Shown: piece after piece, positions 16,886 through 25,281 of the stretch
Layout: the number at the start of each line of letters is the position of its first letter
Position numbering within the stretch: position 1 is the first letter of the stretch
Assembly: GCF_018918265.1 (NCBI RefSeq)
Contig: NZ_JAHLQC010000009.1
Coordinates: 94,613-158,612, forward strand
DNA: 64,000 nt
DNA from: Falcatimonas sp. MSJ-15
Lineage (GTDB): Bacteria > Bacillota > Clostridia > Lachnospirales > Lachnospiraceae
Reading direction: 5' to 3'
The notes under the pieces: model-generated
What the model saw: only the letters and a program-made list of their open reading frames with translations
The model's database searches: none
Told to the model about the DNA's origin: nothing
Made by a program: the position numbers and the translations under genes

Positions 16886-18256
16886 TTATGAATTCTTTAA
16901 AGAAGCCATACTCTTTCTGAATTGAAAAAGAAACATGATTGCTGTTGTTGTAACTGCGATTAAGTCGGCAACAGGTTCTGCCATGAATACTCCGGTTGTC
17001 TTATCTCCAGGATAGATATGTGGCATAATGTATATAAGTGGTATCAGAAGAATTATTTTTCTAAGTAATGCTAAGAAAAGAGAAGTCTTAGCGTTGCCAA
17101 GAGCGATAAAAGTCTGTTGACATGCAACCTGTATACCAAATATCAGACATACTGCCATATATATTCTAAGAGCTTTAGAAGCAAATGCTACGAGTTCTGG
17201 TTTGTTATTAAATATAAGAACAAATGCACTAGGGAATAGCATTGCAAGTGCCCATAGAATTGTTGAGTAAGTAACGCATGATATGAGAAGAATTCTAAAG
17301 GCATCTTTTACACGTTTGGCATTCTTAGCACCGTAATTAAAACTTATGACAGGTTGTGCACCCTGAGTAAGTCCTTGAAGTGGTAACATAGCAAACTGCA
17401 TAACACTTGTAAGAATTGTCATTGAGCCGACAGCAAGGTCATTACCATATTTTAACAATGAAGAATTAAAACATACAGCTATAAGACTTTCAGTTGACTG
17501 CATGATAAATGGTGCAAGACCTAGTGCAATGCTTGGAAGAAAGATATTCTTATCCAACTTTAAGTATTCTTTTTTTATTCTAAGTGTTGACTTCTTGCCT
17601 GTAAGAAAAGAAAGAGTCCATATCATTGAAATTGCCTGTGATATAATAGTAGCAAGAGCAGCACCTTTAACGCCCATATTAAATAAAAAGATAAAAATAG
17701 GATCAAGGATAATATTGCATATAGCACCGATGAGGACAGTGAACATACTGATTTTGGCAAAACCTTCAGCACTTATGAATGCGTTAAGTCCAAGAGTAAA
17801 TTGAACAAAGATAGTTCCAAGACTGTATATTTTTATATAATCGAGAGCATAATTAATTGTATTCTCACTTGCTCCAAATACCATTAACATATCTTTTGAA
17901 AAGATCTGAAAAATAATAGTCAGAATTATGGATATTATAGTAAGAAGACTGACAGAGTTGCCAAGTGTCTTTTCTGCATTCTCCATATCATTTTTACCAA
18001 GAAAAATAGATGAACGTGGAGCAGCTCCCATACTTACAAGTGCAGCAAATGCCGATATAATCATAATAAGCGGAAGACATACACCAACACCTGTAAGTGC
18101 AAGATCACCAATATCTTTGATATGACCAATATACATTCGATCAACCAGATTGTACAATAGGTTTATTATCTGTGCGGCAATAGCAGGAGCTGATAGAGTA
18201 AAGAGTAATTTTCCAACACTTTTTGTGCCGAGTTCTTCTGTTTGATTTTGATTCAT
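16886..18256 (-). CDS. MATE-family multidrug/cation efflux transporter
   Basis: The start is set at 18256 (MNQNQTEELGTKS), behind AAAGAGGT; an upstream ATG at 18334 would add 26 residues unlike the family. 456 residues and 12 predicted helices in two MatE repeats, with typical segments LLYNLVDRMYIGHIKD, GAAPRSSIFLGKND and GAQPVISFNYGAKNAKRV. It is MepA-like. It would extrude drugs or metabolites with Na+ or H+. It is convergent with the GT51 gene. Confidence 0.85.
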   Translation of the reverse strand: MNQNQTEELGTKSVGKLLFTLSAPAIAAQIINLLYNLVDRMYIGHIKDIGDLALTGVGVCLPLIMIISAFAALVSMGAAPRSSIFLGKNDMENAEKTLGNSVSLLTIISIILTIIFQIFSKDMLMVFGASENTINYALDYIKIYSLGTIFVQFTLGLNAFISAEGFAKISMFTVLIGAICNIILDPIFIFLFNMGVKGAALATIISQAISMIWTLSFLTGKKSTLRIKKEYLKLDKNIFLPSIALGLAPFIMQSTESLIAVCFNSSLLKYGNDLAVGSMTILTSVMQFAMLPLQGLTQGAQPVISFNYGAKNAKRVKDAFRILLISCVTYSTILWALAMLFPSAFVLIFNNKPELVAFASKALRIYMAVCLIFGIQVACQQTFIALGNAKTSLFLALLRKIILLIPLIYIMPHIYPGDKTTGVFMAEPVADLIAVTTTAIMFLFQFRKSMASLKNS

Positions 18257-18532
18257 TTGTGAACGACCTCTTTTCTGAATTAATATAATATAGTAGTATG
18301 TTGATAATTTCACTACATCATAATAGAAAGGCAAGTATGAGTGTTTTATTATACTATGATGTTGTGAAAATAATATGCAATATGATTATAGAAAGATGAT
18401 TATAGTGCATATTAAAATTAATATATCGATCATAAATTGAGGATATATGTTATAATAAAAGGAAGAGAAAAGTAATGTGCTTAATGTGTCTATATAATGA
18501 TAGTATAGCATAGAAGCAACCTCTCTTAAGAA

Positions 18533-18557
18533 ACACCGAAGTTATAACTTCGTGTGT
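18533..18557. promoter_or_regulatory. Palindrome upstream of the alarmone synthetase
   Basis: ACACCGAAGTTAT and ATAACTTCGTGTG form an almost perfect inverted repeat with no loop, about 125 bp before the start codon and without a T-run. It could be an operator or an RNA hairpin. The rest of 18257-18680 shows no other signal I trust. Confidence 0.3.
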
Positions 18558-18680
18558 AGTTCACAGAATAGTGTATAAAAATAGGCTTAAAAAGTCAATT
18601 GATTTATAAACATTTTGTATAGTAAAGTATATTGATTGATCTAATTAATAAAAACAAGTGATATAAAGCGAGGAATAGAT

Positions 18681-19346
18681 ATGGAAGTAGAGAATAAGAA
18701 TAAAAATATGGAGAGTCGTCTGTCAAATCTCTTAGGAGGTGTTATTGATGAGGCTGAACCATTTATGCATCTTATGATGCAATATAGATGTGCAATGCTT
18801 GAAGTTACTACTAAACTTGAAGTTCTTAATAATGAACTTTCGATGCAGAATAATAGCAATCCGTTTGAATCAATAAAATGCAGGCTTAAGACGCCAGAGA
18901 GTATTGTTGAGAAGATGCAAAGACGAGGAATAGAATTCTCTGTAAAGAACGTTGAAGAAAATCTTACAGATATAGCCGGAGTAAGAGTTATATGCTCATT
19001 TATAAGTGACATATACAGGCTTGCAGACTGCCTTGCATCGCAAGATGATATTATAGTTGTAGCAAGAAAAGATTACATAAAACAGCCTAAGGAGAATGGA
19101 TATAGAAGTCTTCATCTAATTCTTGATGTACCAATATTCCTTACCAATGAGAAGAAACATATGAAAGTTGAGGTTCAATTTAGAACGATTGCTATGGACT
19201 TCTGGGCAAGCCTTGATCATAAAGTTGAATATAAGAAAAAAATACAGGATTCAGAAGAGATTGCCAATGAACTTAGAGAGTGTGCGAAGATAATAAGTGA
19301 AGTAGATACACGAATGGAGAATATTAAGAATCGAATACGTGAATAA
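18681..19346 (+). CDS. Small alarmone synthetase (GTP pyrophosphokinase, RelQ/YjbM-like)
   Basis: 221 residues holding a lone RelA/SpoT synthetase domain with no hydrolase, TGS or ACT parts. Motifs: RLKTPESIVEKMQRRG (ATP side), DIAGVRVICSFISDIYRLADCL, KENGYRSLHLILDVP (GTP/GDP pocket) and VEVQFRTIAMDFWASLDHKVEYK with the catalytic Glu. It makes (p)ppGpp or pGpp in the cytosol. The first ATG is used; a GCGAGGA site is near. It stands alone and ends at a shared terminator. Confidence 0.88.
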   Translation: MEVENKNKNMESRLSNLLGGVIDEAEPFMHLMMQYRCAMLEVTTKLEVLNNELSMQNNSNPFESIKCRLKTPESIVEKMQRRGIEFSVKNVEENLTDIAGVRVICSFISDIYRLADCLASQDDIIVVARKDYIKQPKENGYRSLHLILDVPIFLTNEKKHMKVEVQFRTIAMDFWASLDHKVEYKKKIQDSEEIANELRECAKIISEVDTRMENIKNRIRE

Positions 19347-19357
19347 TTCTTATATTA

Positions 19358-19446
19358 AATATGAGATGTAGAATATTAGATGTAAAATATTAGATAATAA
19401 AATATGAGATAATAAAATATTAGATATAGAATATGAGATAATAAAA
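19358..19446. repeat. About six copies of a 14-15-bp AT-rich unit
   Basis: Units of the form aatatKagatRtaRa follow each other directly after the alarmone synthetase stop and run up to the terminator stem. Lengths vary by one base. Confidence 0.65.
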
Positions 19447-19488
19447 AGGAAAGTGTATATATTAAAAATTAAAACACTTTCCTTTTTG
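19444..19488. terminator. Bidirectional intrinsic terminator
   Basis: AAAAGGAAAGTGT pairs with ACACTTTCCTTTT around a 17-nt AT loop; A-run and T-run on the two sides let it serve both the alarmone synthetase gene and nadC on the other strand. Confidence 0.8.
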
Positions 19489-19586
19489 AATATGAATTAG
19501 TTATGTCTATAATTATGTTAATGATTAACGTCAATCATTAATATCAAAGATTAATATAGTCATTGGTTATGATAATTATATTAATA

Positions 19587-20438
19587 TTATATTCTGTGTA
19601 AATGCTTGAGTGATACATCAAGGATTGGTGCAGAATGTGTTAATGCGCCACTTGATATATAGTCAACACCGATATCTACAAGGCGTGCTACGTTCTCTAA
19701 TGTTACATTACCTGAACATTCTGTTTCAGCACGTCCGTCAATAATCTTTATTGCTTCTTTCATCATGTCTGGTGTCATATTATCTAACATAATAATATCA
19801 GCACCGGCTTCAACAGCTTCACGAACCATATCAAGATTCTCAACTTCTATTTCAATCTTTCTTACGAATGGTGCATATTCTTTTGCCATTGTAATAGCTT
19901 CTTTTACACCACCGGCAGCACCGATATGATTGTCTTTTAGAAGGATTCCATCTGACAGATTGTATCTATGGTTGTATCCACCACCTGTCTTAACAGCATA
20001 TTTTTCAAAAATACGATTGTTAGGTGTTGTCTTTCTAGTATCTAAGAGCTTAGTCTTGCTTCCTGCTAAAAGATCAGCAATCTCTCTTGTATAAGTAGCA
20101 ATACCACTCATTCTCTGAAGATAGTTAAGTGCAGTTCTCTCACCAGAGAGAAGTACTCTTATGTCGCCTCTTACTTTACCGATGAGATCACCTTTTTTTA
20201 CTCGGTCACCATCTTTGTATGATGTCTCAAATACTGTAGATTCATCAAGTAATTCAAATGTACGTCTGAATACTTCAAGACCTGATATTATACCGTCCAT
20301 CTTACAGATAAGATCAACTTCACCCATTACAGCTTCATGCATAACAGCATTAGTAGTAACATCTTCGCTTGAGATATCTTCTCTTAGAGCCTGCATAATA
20401 AGATTATCGGCATTCAACTTCATTGTTATGTTGTTCAT
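19587..20438 (-). CDS. nadC: Nicotinate-nucleotide pyrophosphorylase (carboxylating), quinolinate phosphoribosyltransferase
   Basis: 283 residues, full length. Motifs: GERTALNYLQRMSGIAT, DTRKTTPNNRIFEKYAVKTGGGYNHRYNLSDGILLKDNHI (split in the fold as the PRPP/quinolinate pocket), EIEVENLD and IMLDNMTPD. It turns quinolinate and PRPP into nicotinate mononucleotide, CO2 and PPi. Its start overlaps the nadB end by 35 bp in another frame; AAAGGA lies 12 nt before the ATG, inside nadB, so translation is coupled. Confidence 0.92.
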   Translation of the reverse strand: MNNITMKLNADNLIMQALREDISSEDVTTNAVMHEAVMGEVDLICKMDGIISGLEVFRRTFELLDESTVFETSYKDGDRVKKGDLIGKVRGDIRVLLSGERTALNYLQRMSGIATYTREIADLLAGSKTKLLDTRKTTPNNRIFEKYAVKTGGGYNHRYNLSDGILLKDNHIGAAGGVKEAITMAKEYAPFVRKIEIEVENLDMVREAVEAGADIIMLDNMTPDMMKEAIKIIDGRAETECSGNVTLENVARLVDIGVDYISSGALTHSAPILDVSLKHLHRI

Positions 20439-21744
20439 GTTCAGTTTTCATCCTTTCGATTTCATCTAATACAATTTTTTTATATTCACTTTGTAATCTC
20501 TGATAGTTCTTATAATTGTTAAGATTAACATTAGCGATATCATATCCTGACAGAGATTCATAGTTCTTGGTCATATCAAGTGCAGCACGTTTTGCAAATA
20601 CAAGACTCTCAAGAAGAGAATTACTTGCAAGACGATTCTTGCCATGAACACCATTGCAAGCTGTCTCACCAACTGCATACAGATGTTCCATGGAAGTCTT
20701 ACTATATCTGTTAACATCTATTCCACCCATAAAATAATGCTGCGCAGGAACTACAGGAATAGGTTCTTTAGTTATATCATATCCTTCTTCAAGACACTGT
20801 TTGTAGATATTAGGGAAGTGTGTAAGAATCTCATCAGTTGGAATATGTTCAAGTGATAATCTTACATAAGGCATATTATCAATCTTCATCTGTTCAAAGA
20901 TTGCATTAGCAACAACATCTCTAGGAAGAAGTTCATTAACAAAACGTTCATTATTCTTGTTAAGAAGAATAGCACCTTCACCTCTTACTGATTCAGAGAT
21001 AAGGAAACGTCTTCCATCTTTTTTGGAATAGAGAGTTGTTGGATGAATCTGAATATAATCAGGATTCTGTAATCTTATGCCATGTTTTAGTGAGATTGCA
21101 AGTGCATCACCTGTAAGATGACGGAAGTTAGTTGAATGTGTAAACAGACCTCCGATTCCACCAGAAGCAAAAACAGTATAGTCAGCAGTGAATGTTATAG
21201 GTGTTCCGGCTTCATTGCGTGCAACAATACCATAACATGTATTATCTTTTTCAAGAATGTCAAGCATTGTTACATGTTCATACAAAGTGATATTATGATG
21301 CTTCTTAGTCTCAGTGAGAAGTTTAGAAGTAATCTCTTTGCCTGTTATGTCTTCGTGGAAGAGAATTCTCTTGTCAGAATGTGCACCTTCTCTTGTATAT
21401 GTAAGTTCACCATTCTCATCACGTTCAAAGTCAACGCCGTATCCGATAAGCTCATTAATAACATTTCTTGAAGATCTTATCATGATATCAACAGATTCCT
21501 TGTTATTCTCATAATGTCCCGCTCTTAAAGTATCTTCAAAGAAACTGTCATAGTCATTTTCATTCTTGAGGACACAGATTCCGCCTTGTGCAAGGAAAGA
21601 GTCGCTGTTCTCAAGAGAATCCTTAGTTATAACAGTAATACGCTTGTCTTTTGGAAGGTTAAGTGCACAGTATAAGCCTGATACACCACAGCCAATGATT
21701 ATAATATCTGATTTGATATTGAATTTGTCATTTCTTCTAATCAT
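20404..21744 (-). CDS. nadB: L-aspartate oxidase
   Basis: FAD Rossmann motif IIIIGCGVSGLYCAL near the N-terminus, then DSFLAQGGICV, REGAHSDKRILF, GGIGGLFTHSTNF, IHPTTLY and RLASNSLLESLVFAKRAA, all typical of the fumarate-reductase/aspartate-oxidase family. At 446 residues it is about 90 shorter than E. coli NadB and lacks most of the C-terminal helical domain, as in several clostridia. Being in an anaerobe, it probably uses fumarate as acceptor. nadA (quinolinate synthase) is not adjacent. Confidence 0.9.
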   Translation of the reverse strand: MIRRNDKFNIKSDIIIIGCGVSGLYCALNLPKDKRITVITKDSLENSDSFLAQGGICVLKNENDYDSFFEDTLRAGHYENNKESVDIMIRSSRNVINELIGYGVDFERDENGELTYTREGAHSDKRILFHEDITGKEITSKLLTETKKHHNITLYEHVTMLDILEKDNTCYGIVARNEAGTPITFTADYTVFASGGIGGLFTHSTNFRHLTGDALAISLKHGIRLQNPDYIQIHPTTLYSKKDGRRFLISESVRGEGAILLNKNNERFVNELLPRDVVANAIFEQMKIDNMPYVRLSLEHIPTDEILTHFPNIYKQCLEEGYDITKEPIPVVPAQHYFMGGIDVNRYSKTSMEHLYAVGETACNGVHGKNRLASNSLLESLVFAKRAALDMTKNYESLSGYDIANVNLNNYKNYQRLQSEYKKIVLDEIERMKTEHEQHNNEVECR

Positions 21745-21849
21745 TTTTTTTCATCTTCTTTCATATATTAAACTGGATTAATGCTAACATGTTATATCTT
21801 TGTTAGAAAAATACCAAACTTTTATGTGAGATTATAACACATAAAATTA

Positions 21850-21867
21850 CAGGTGACAAGACACCTG
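21850..21867 (-). promoter_or_regulatory. NiaR-like operator at the nadBC promoter
   Basis: CAGGTG, six bases, CACCTG: a perfect palindrome about 105 bp upstream of nadB. On the gene strand it reads CAGGTGTCTTGTCACCTG, the form I recall for NiaR (YrxA) niacin-repressor sites in Firmicutes. It lies directly downstream of a possible -10 TATATT. The assignment comes from memory and position. Confidence 0.55.
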
Positions 21868-21996
21868 AATATACAAAAGTAAAATTAGTGTAAAATAGTA
21901 TATAGTTTAAATTGACGAAAAAAAATAAAAAATTTGTAAAAATGTTACATAGTGAACATTATATCCGATATATTCATCAATAATATTTTCTGAATA

Positions 21997-22042
21997 AAGC
22001 ATCATATCATAATGTTAACATATTCATTATGATATGATGCTT
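21997..22042 (-). terminator. 18-bp perfect inverted repeat, probable terminator of degV
   Basis: AAGCATCATATCATAATG at 21997-22014 is repeated as its exact reverse complement at 22025-22042 with a 10-nt loop. On the minus strand it follows the degV stop by about 30 bp. The T-run is short (CTTTATT), so it may act partly as an mRNA-stabilising stem. Confidence 0.65.
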
Positions 22043-22074
22043 GTAGCGATACATATATAATATATCAGATATTT

Positions 22075-22968
22075 TTATGCATCATATTTTTTAATAAGGC
22101 CAACACCAAGTGGATAAGGACCTGTATGAACTGCAATAGTAGCACCAATCTGGTAGATCTCTATGTCTTTTATGTTAGAATATTCACTAAGTGACTCAAG
22201 AAGTGCATCACGGAATCCAACAGCTTCATCATAATCGTAGCCAAATCCAACGACAATTCTGTAATTGTCAGGAGTGTCATGTACTTCTTCAAAATGTTCA
22301 CGAATCTGAACAAGAAGTTTCTTAATAGAAGCTTTTCTGCTTCTTGCAACACCATTAGAGAAGATCTCGCCCTCTTTTAGAATGATCATAGGTTTGATTC
22401 CAAGAGTATCGACAGCTTTTCCCATAACTTTTCCGATACGTCCACCATGAATAAGATATTCAAGATTGCCAACAGTGAAGATGATACGACCGGTTGTCTT
22501 TATCTTATTGATAATCTTTATTGCTTTATCAAGTGTTATGCCATTAGCTTGCATACGGGCAGCTTCTTCAACAAGAATACCTTGAAGAACAGTATTAACT
22601 GTTGTATCAATAACTTCAATTCTGGCATCTGGATAAGTCTCAAGAAGGATGTCTTTTGCAGTCATTGCAGAATTGTATGAACCACTGAATTTGGTTGTAA
22701 TACACAGACACAGAACATCTTCACCATCTTTTATAATTGGTTCAAATACATCTATATAGTCCTGTGAAGATGGCATAGAACTCTTTGGAAATACAGTAGG
22801 ATTATCAACAATATGCTGATAGAAATCACGGATTCCTATATCAACGTTCTCTTTCATATATGTTTTTTCATCAAATGATACATAAAAAGGTACAACTGTA
22901 AGGTTAGCTCTATCTACATGTTCTTTTGAAAGGTCACAAGAACCATCTGTTACTATTCTATAACTCAT
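22075..22968 (-). CDS. DegV-family fatty-acid-binding protein
   Basis: 297 residues with the family's start (YRIVTDGSCDLS, the TDS/TDG motif), KSSMPSSQDYIDVFEPII, the SGSYNSA signature, LEYLIHGGRIGKV and a C-terminal HTGPYPLGVG. DegV/FakB proteins bind a fatty acid and present it to the FakA kinase for phospholipid synthesis; no FakA is adjacent. A strong GGAGG site lies 7 nt before the ATG. Monocistronic. Confidence 0.88.
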   Translation of the reverse strand: MSYRIVTDGSCDLSKEHVDRANLTVVPFYVSFDEKTYMKENVDIGIRDFYQHIVDNPTVFPKSSMPSSQDYIDVFEPIIKDGEDVLCLCITTKFSGSYNSAMTAKDILLETYPDARIEVIDTTVNTVLQGILVEEAARMQANGITLDKAIKIINKIKTTGRIIFTVGNLEYLIHGGRIGKVMGKAVDTLGIKPMIILKEGEIFSNGVARSRKASIKKLLVQIREHFEEVHDTPDNYRIVVGFGYDYDEAVGFRDALLESLSEYSNIKDIEIYQIGATIAVHTGPYPLGVGLIKKYDA

Positions 22969-23171
22969 AAAAATTCCTCCGGTTAATAATTATCTAATAT
23001 GATATATGGTTTTGAAAACTACATTTCATTATATATCAGTCATATAATGTTGTCCATAGTTCATTATATAAAATCGGAATATTGTTGAAAATTTGCCATG
23101 GTAATTATAACGTCTTATATGATTATTGAAGAAATCAGCTGGTTAAGTGCTGAAAATATTGATAATTCACT

Positions 23172-23250
23172 AAAAAAATAATGTCGGATAATGAAATATG
23201 GTCAGTTCACTTGAAAAAAATAATGCCAAATAATCAAATATGGTCAGTTT
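23172..23250. repeat. Two copies of a 36-bp repeat, 43-bp period
   Basis: 23172-23207 and 23215-23250 share aaaaaaataatg, then nccaaataat-like middle and aaatatggtcagtt, with a further decayed echo to about 23275. The array lies in the 390-bp gap between degV and the hydrogenase chimera, just upstream of its promoter. Confidence 0.6.
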
Positions 23251-23294
23251 AATTAAGAGAAATAAGACCAAAAGTGTGAAAAAAATATCTATTG

Positions 23295-23323
23295 TTTACT
23301 TTTATGAGTTAATTGATTATAAT
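23295..23323 (+). promoter_or_regulatory. Promoter of the hydrogenase-chimera gene
   Basis: TTTACT at 23295-23300, 17-nt spacer, TATAAT at 23318-23323, followed after 20 bp by an AGAAGAGGAG ribosome site and the ATG at 23357. Confidence 0.6.
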
Positions 23324-23356
23324 AGCCACTAGCAAAAAGAAAGAAGAGGAGATAAA

Positions 23357-24283
23357 ATGAGCAGATTAAGCATTATTACTCAGGATAAAGCCCAAGTGAC
23401 AATAGAATCACTTTACAAAGACCTTGAGAGAAGAATTGTGGCAAGTCCTCCGGGATTATGTCCAATCGACCTGACATGTTCTTTTATTAAGATGTGTCTT
23501 GCACAGTCATGTGGTAAATGTGTTCCATGTAGAATAGGACTTGCACAATTAGTAAAATTACTTGAAAAAGTATTAAGTGGAGAAGCAGAACTTGAAACAA
23601 TTGAACTTATAAGAACAACAGCAGAAGGAATATACGCATCTGCAGATTGTGCAATAGGATATGAAGCCGCAAAACTTGTTCTTAAAGGACTTGATGGATT
23701 CATGGAAGACTTTGTACAGCATATTACCAAGAATAGATGTACATGTAACAGCAGTCAGCCGGTGCCTTGTGTGGCATTGTGTCCGGCAGGTGTTGATATC
23801 CCAGGATATGTGGCACTTGTTGGTGAAGGCAGATATGAAGATGCTATAAGACTTATAAGAAAAGATAATCCACTTCCGGTAGTATGTGCACATATATGTG
23901 AGCATCCATGTGAGAATAGATGTAAGAGAGGTATGATAGATTATCCTGTTAATATCAGAGGACTTAAGAAGATGGCAGTTGATAACGCAGGTGAAGTGCC
24001 AATTCCGGAATGTGCAAAGGCAACAGGTAAGAAAGTTGCAATTATCGGTGGTGGTCCTGGTGGATGTGTTAATGGTGGCGGTCAGCCAATTAATGATGGT
24101 AAACAGATGGCAGCAGTAAGAGCAGATGTATTATATGGTCTTGATAAAGTTAATAATCTTAGATTCTCACATGAGAACCCTGCAGTATTAGACTGCTATA
24201 CTAAGTATTTTGGCGAACCAAATTCACATAAAGCACATGAACTTCTTCATACAGATCATCATGGATGGACTGTGGGAGAATAA
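23357..24283 (+). CDS. In-frame deletion chimera of a multidomain NAD-linked [FeFe] hydrogenase
   Basis: Three unrelated pieces are joined in 308 residues. Residues 45-125: the NuoF-type [4Fe-4S] domain (C52, C55, C58, C98). Residues 126-236: a GltD/NfnB-like N-terminus with C128-C142 and C177-C189 cysteine sets, ending in the FAD motif KKVAIIGGGPGG. From residue 235 the sequence jumps to the last part of an [FeFe] hydrogenase: GGCVNGGGQP, the third H-cluster motif, then RFSHENPAVLD and HKAHELLHTDHHG. The rest of the flavin domain, ferredoxin domains and H-cluster motifs 1 and 2 are missing, so it cannot be an active hydrogenase. Fusion is at the shared GGPGG codons (about 24047-24066). The reading frame, promoter and RBS are intact. 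Confidence 0.75.
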   Translation: MSRLSIITQDKAQVTIESLYKDLERRIVASPPGLCPIDLTCSFIKMCLAQSCGKCVPCRIGLAQLVKLLEKVLSGEAELETIELIRTTAEGIYASADCAIGYEAAKLVLKGLDGFMEDFVQHITKNRCTCNSSQPVPCVALCPAGVDIPGYVALVGEGRYEDAIRLIRKDNPLPVVCAHICEHPCENRCKRGMIDYPVNIRGLKKMAVDNAGEVPIPECAKATGKKVAIIGGGPGGCVNGGGQPINDGKQMAAVRADVLYGLDKVNNLRFSHENPAVLDCYTKYFGEPNSHKAHELLHTDHHGWTVGE

Positions 24284-24337
24284 TTAGATAAGCATAATTG
24301 CAATATTATAAGAATAATTATATGATGTAGATAAGAT

Positions 24338-24442
24338 AAAAAAAGACATTCCAGATTGTCAGATTATGTACCAAATTAAAAAGTTAGATCTAAAAATCTA
24401 ACGATTGTTAGTACAGATTAGGGCAGTCTGGGATGTTTTTTT
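24338..24442 (+). terminator. Branched terminator after the hydrogenase chimera
   Basis: The outer arms 24338-24360 and 24423-24442 pair over about 20 bp with G-U pairs (AAAAAGACATTCCAGATTG with CAGTCTGGGATGTTTTT) and end in T7. The 60-nt loop holds a perfect inner hairpin, GTTAGAT (24383-24389) with ATCTAAC (24396-24402). This is larger and more branched than a plain terminator. Confidence 0.6.
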
Positions 24443-24444
24443 AG

Positions 24445-24480
24445 TTGGTTATAACCAAAACCTATAACCAATTAATTTTT
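24445..24480. promoter_or_regulatory. 9-bp inverted repeat followed by T8
   Basis: TTGGTTATA, nine bases, TATAACCAA, then TTAATTTTTTTT. It is immediately upstream of the amino-acid importer promoter. It may be a second terminator or an operator; the sequence does not decide. Confidence 0.4.
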
Positions 24481-24499
24481 TTTATAATAGCCAGCACTG

Positions 24500-24528
24500 T
24501 TGACAATTAGGTTAACTGGTGATAATCT
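24500..24528 (+). promoter_or_regulatory. Promoter of the amino-acid ABC operon
   Basis: TTGACA at 24500-24505; TAATCT at 24523-24528 with a 17-nt spacer (GATAAT at 24521 with 15 is the alternative). Confidence 0.5.
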
Positions 24529-24621
24529 AGTATTCATATTAATCATAGCAAATAAGTATGAATACTAAGCATACAAGAAGGCATGAGATTACGATATATC
24601 TTAATTCATCGGGAGGCAATT

Positions 24622-25281
24622 ATGGATTTTGAATTTATAAAAGAATATTACCCCTTATATGTTGAAGCTGCAAAGATAACAATATCAATCGCAGCGATAA
24701 GCATTATATTGGCATTAATAATAGGAATATTAGTAGGAATGATTAATTACTACAAAGTTCCGGTACTTAGAAGAATATGTTCCATATATGTGGAACTTTC
24801 AAGAAATACACCACTATTAATACAGTTATTTTTTCTATATTTTGGACTTCCAAAGATTGGAATAGTATTAAGCAGTGAACAATGTGCAATAATTGGTCTT
24901 ACATTCCAGGGTGGAAGCTATATGGCGAATGCGTTTCGAGGTGGTCTTGAGAATATAAAAAAGTCACAGGAAGAATCAGCATTAAGTCTTGGAATGACTA
25001 AGAGGATGACATTCTTCGAGATAATACTTCCACAGGGAATAATAATATCAATTCCTGCAATATGTGCCAATGTAATATTTATGATAAAAGAGACTTCAGT
25101 ATTCAGTGCAGTTGCACTTGCAGATCTTATGTATGTTGCAAAGGATCTTATAGGTATGTATTACAATACTAATGAAGCATTGCTTATGTTAGTTATTTCA
25201 TATCTGATAATACTGCTGCCAATATCAATTATTTTCAGTTTGATAGAGAGGAGAGTCAGACATGCAGCTTTTGGAGATTAA
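24622..25281 (+). CDS. Polar amino-acid ABC transporter permease (HisM/GlnP type)
   Basis: The start at 24622 (MDFEFIKEYYPLYVEAAKIT) follows GGGAGG; an upstream ATG at 24583 has no site. 219 residues, about five membrane helices and a family EAA loop (QEESALSLGMTKRMTFFEIILPQ), plus the ELSRNTPLLIQLFFLYFGLP segment typical of His/Glu/Gln permeases. It overlaps the second permease by 20 bp. Together they form the channel with the ATPase at 25950. Confidence 0.9.
   Translation: MDFEFIKEYYPLYVEAAKITISIAAISIILALIIGILVGMINYYKVPVLRRICSIYVELSRNTPLLIQLFFLYFGLPKIGIVLSSEQCAIIGLTFQGGSYMANAFRGGLENIKKSQEESALSLGMTKRMTFFEIILPQGIIISIPAICANVIFMIKETSVFSAVALADLMYVAKDLIGMYYNTNEALLMLVISYLIILLPISIIFSLIERRVRHAAFGD

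Noticed and set aside
23357..24283. Functional hydrogenase subunit or NuoF protein
   Set aside because: H-cluster motifs 1 and 2, the NADH/FMN region and ferredoxin domains are missing; the three parts come from different places of one larger enzyme.
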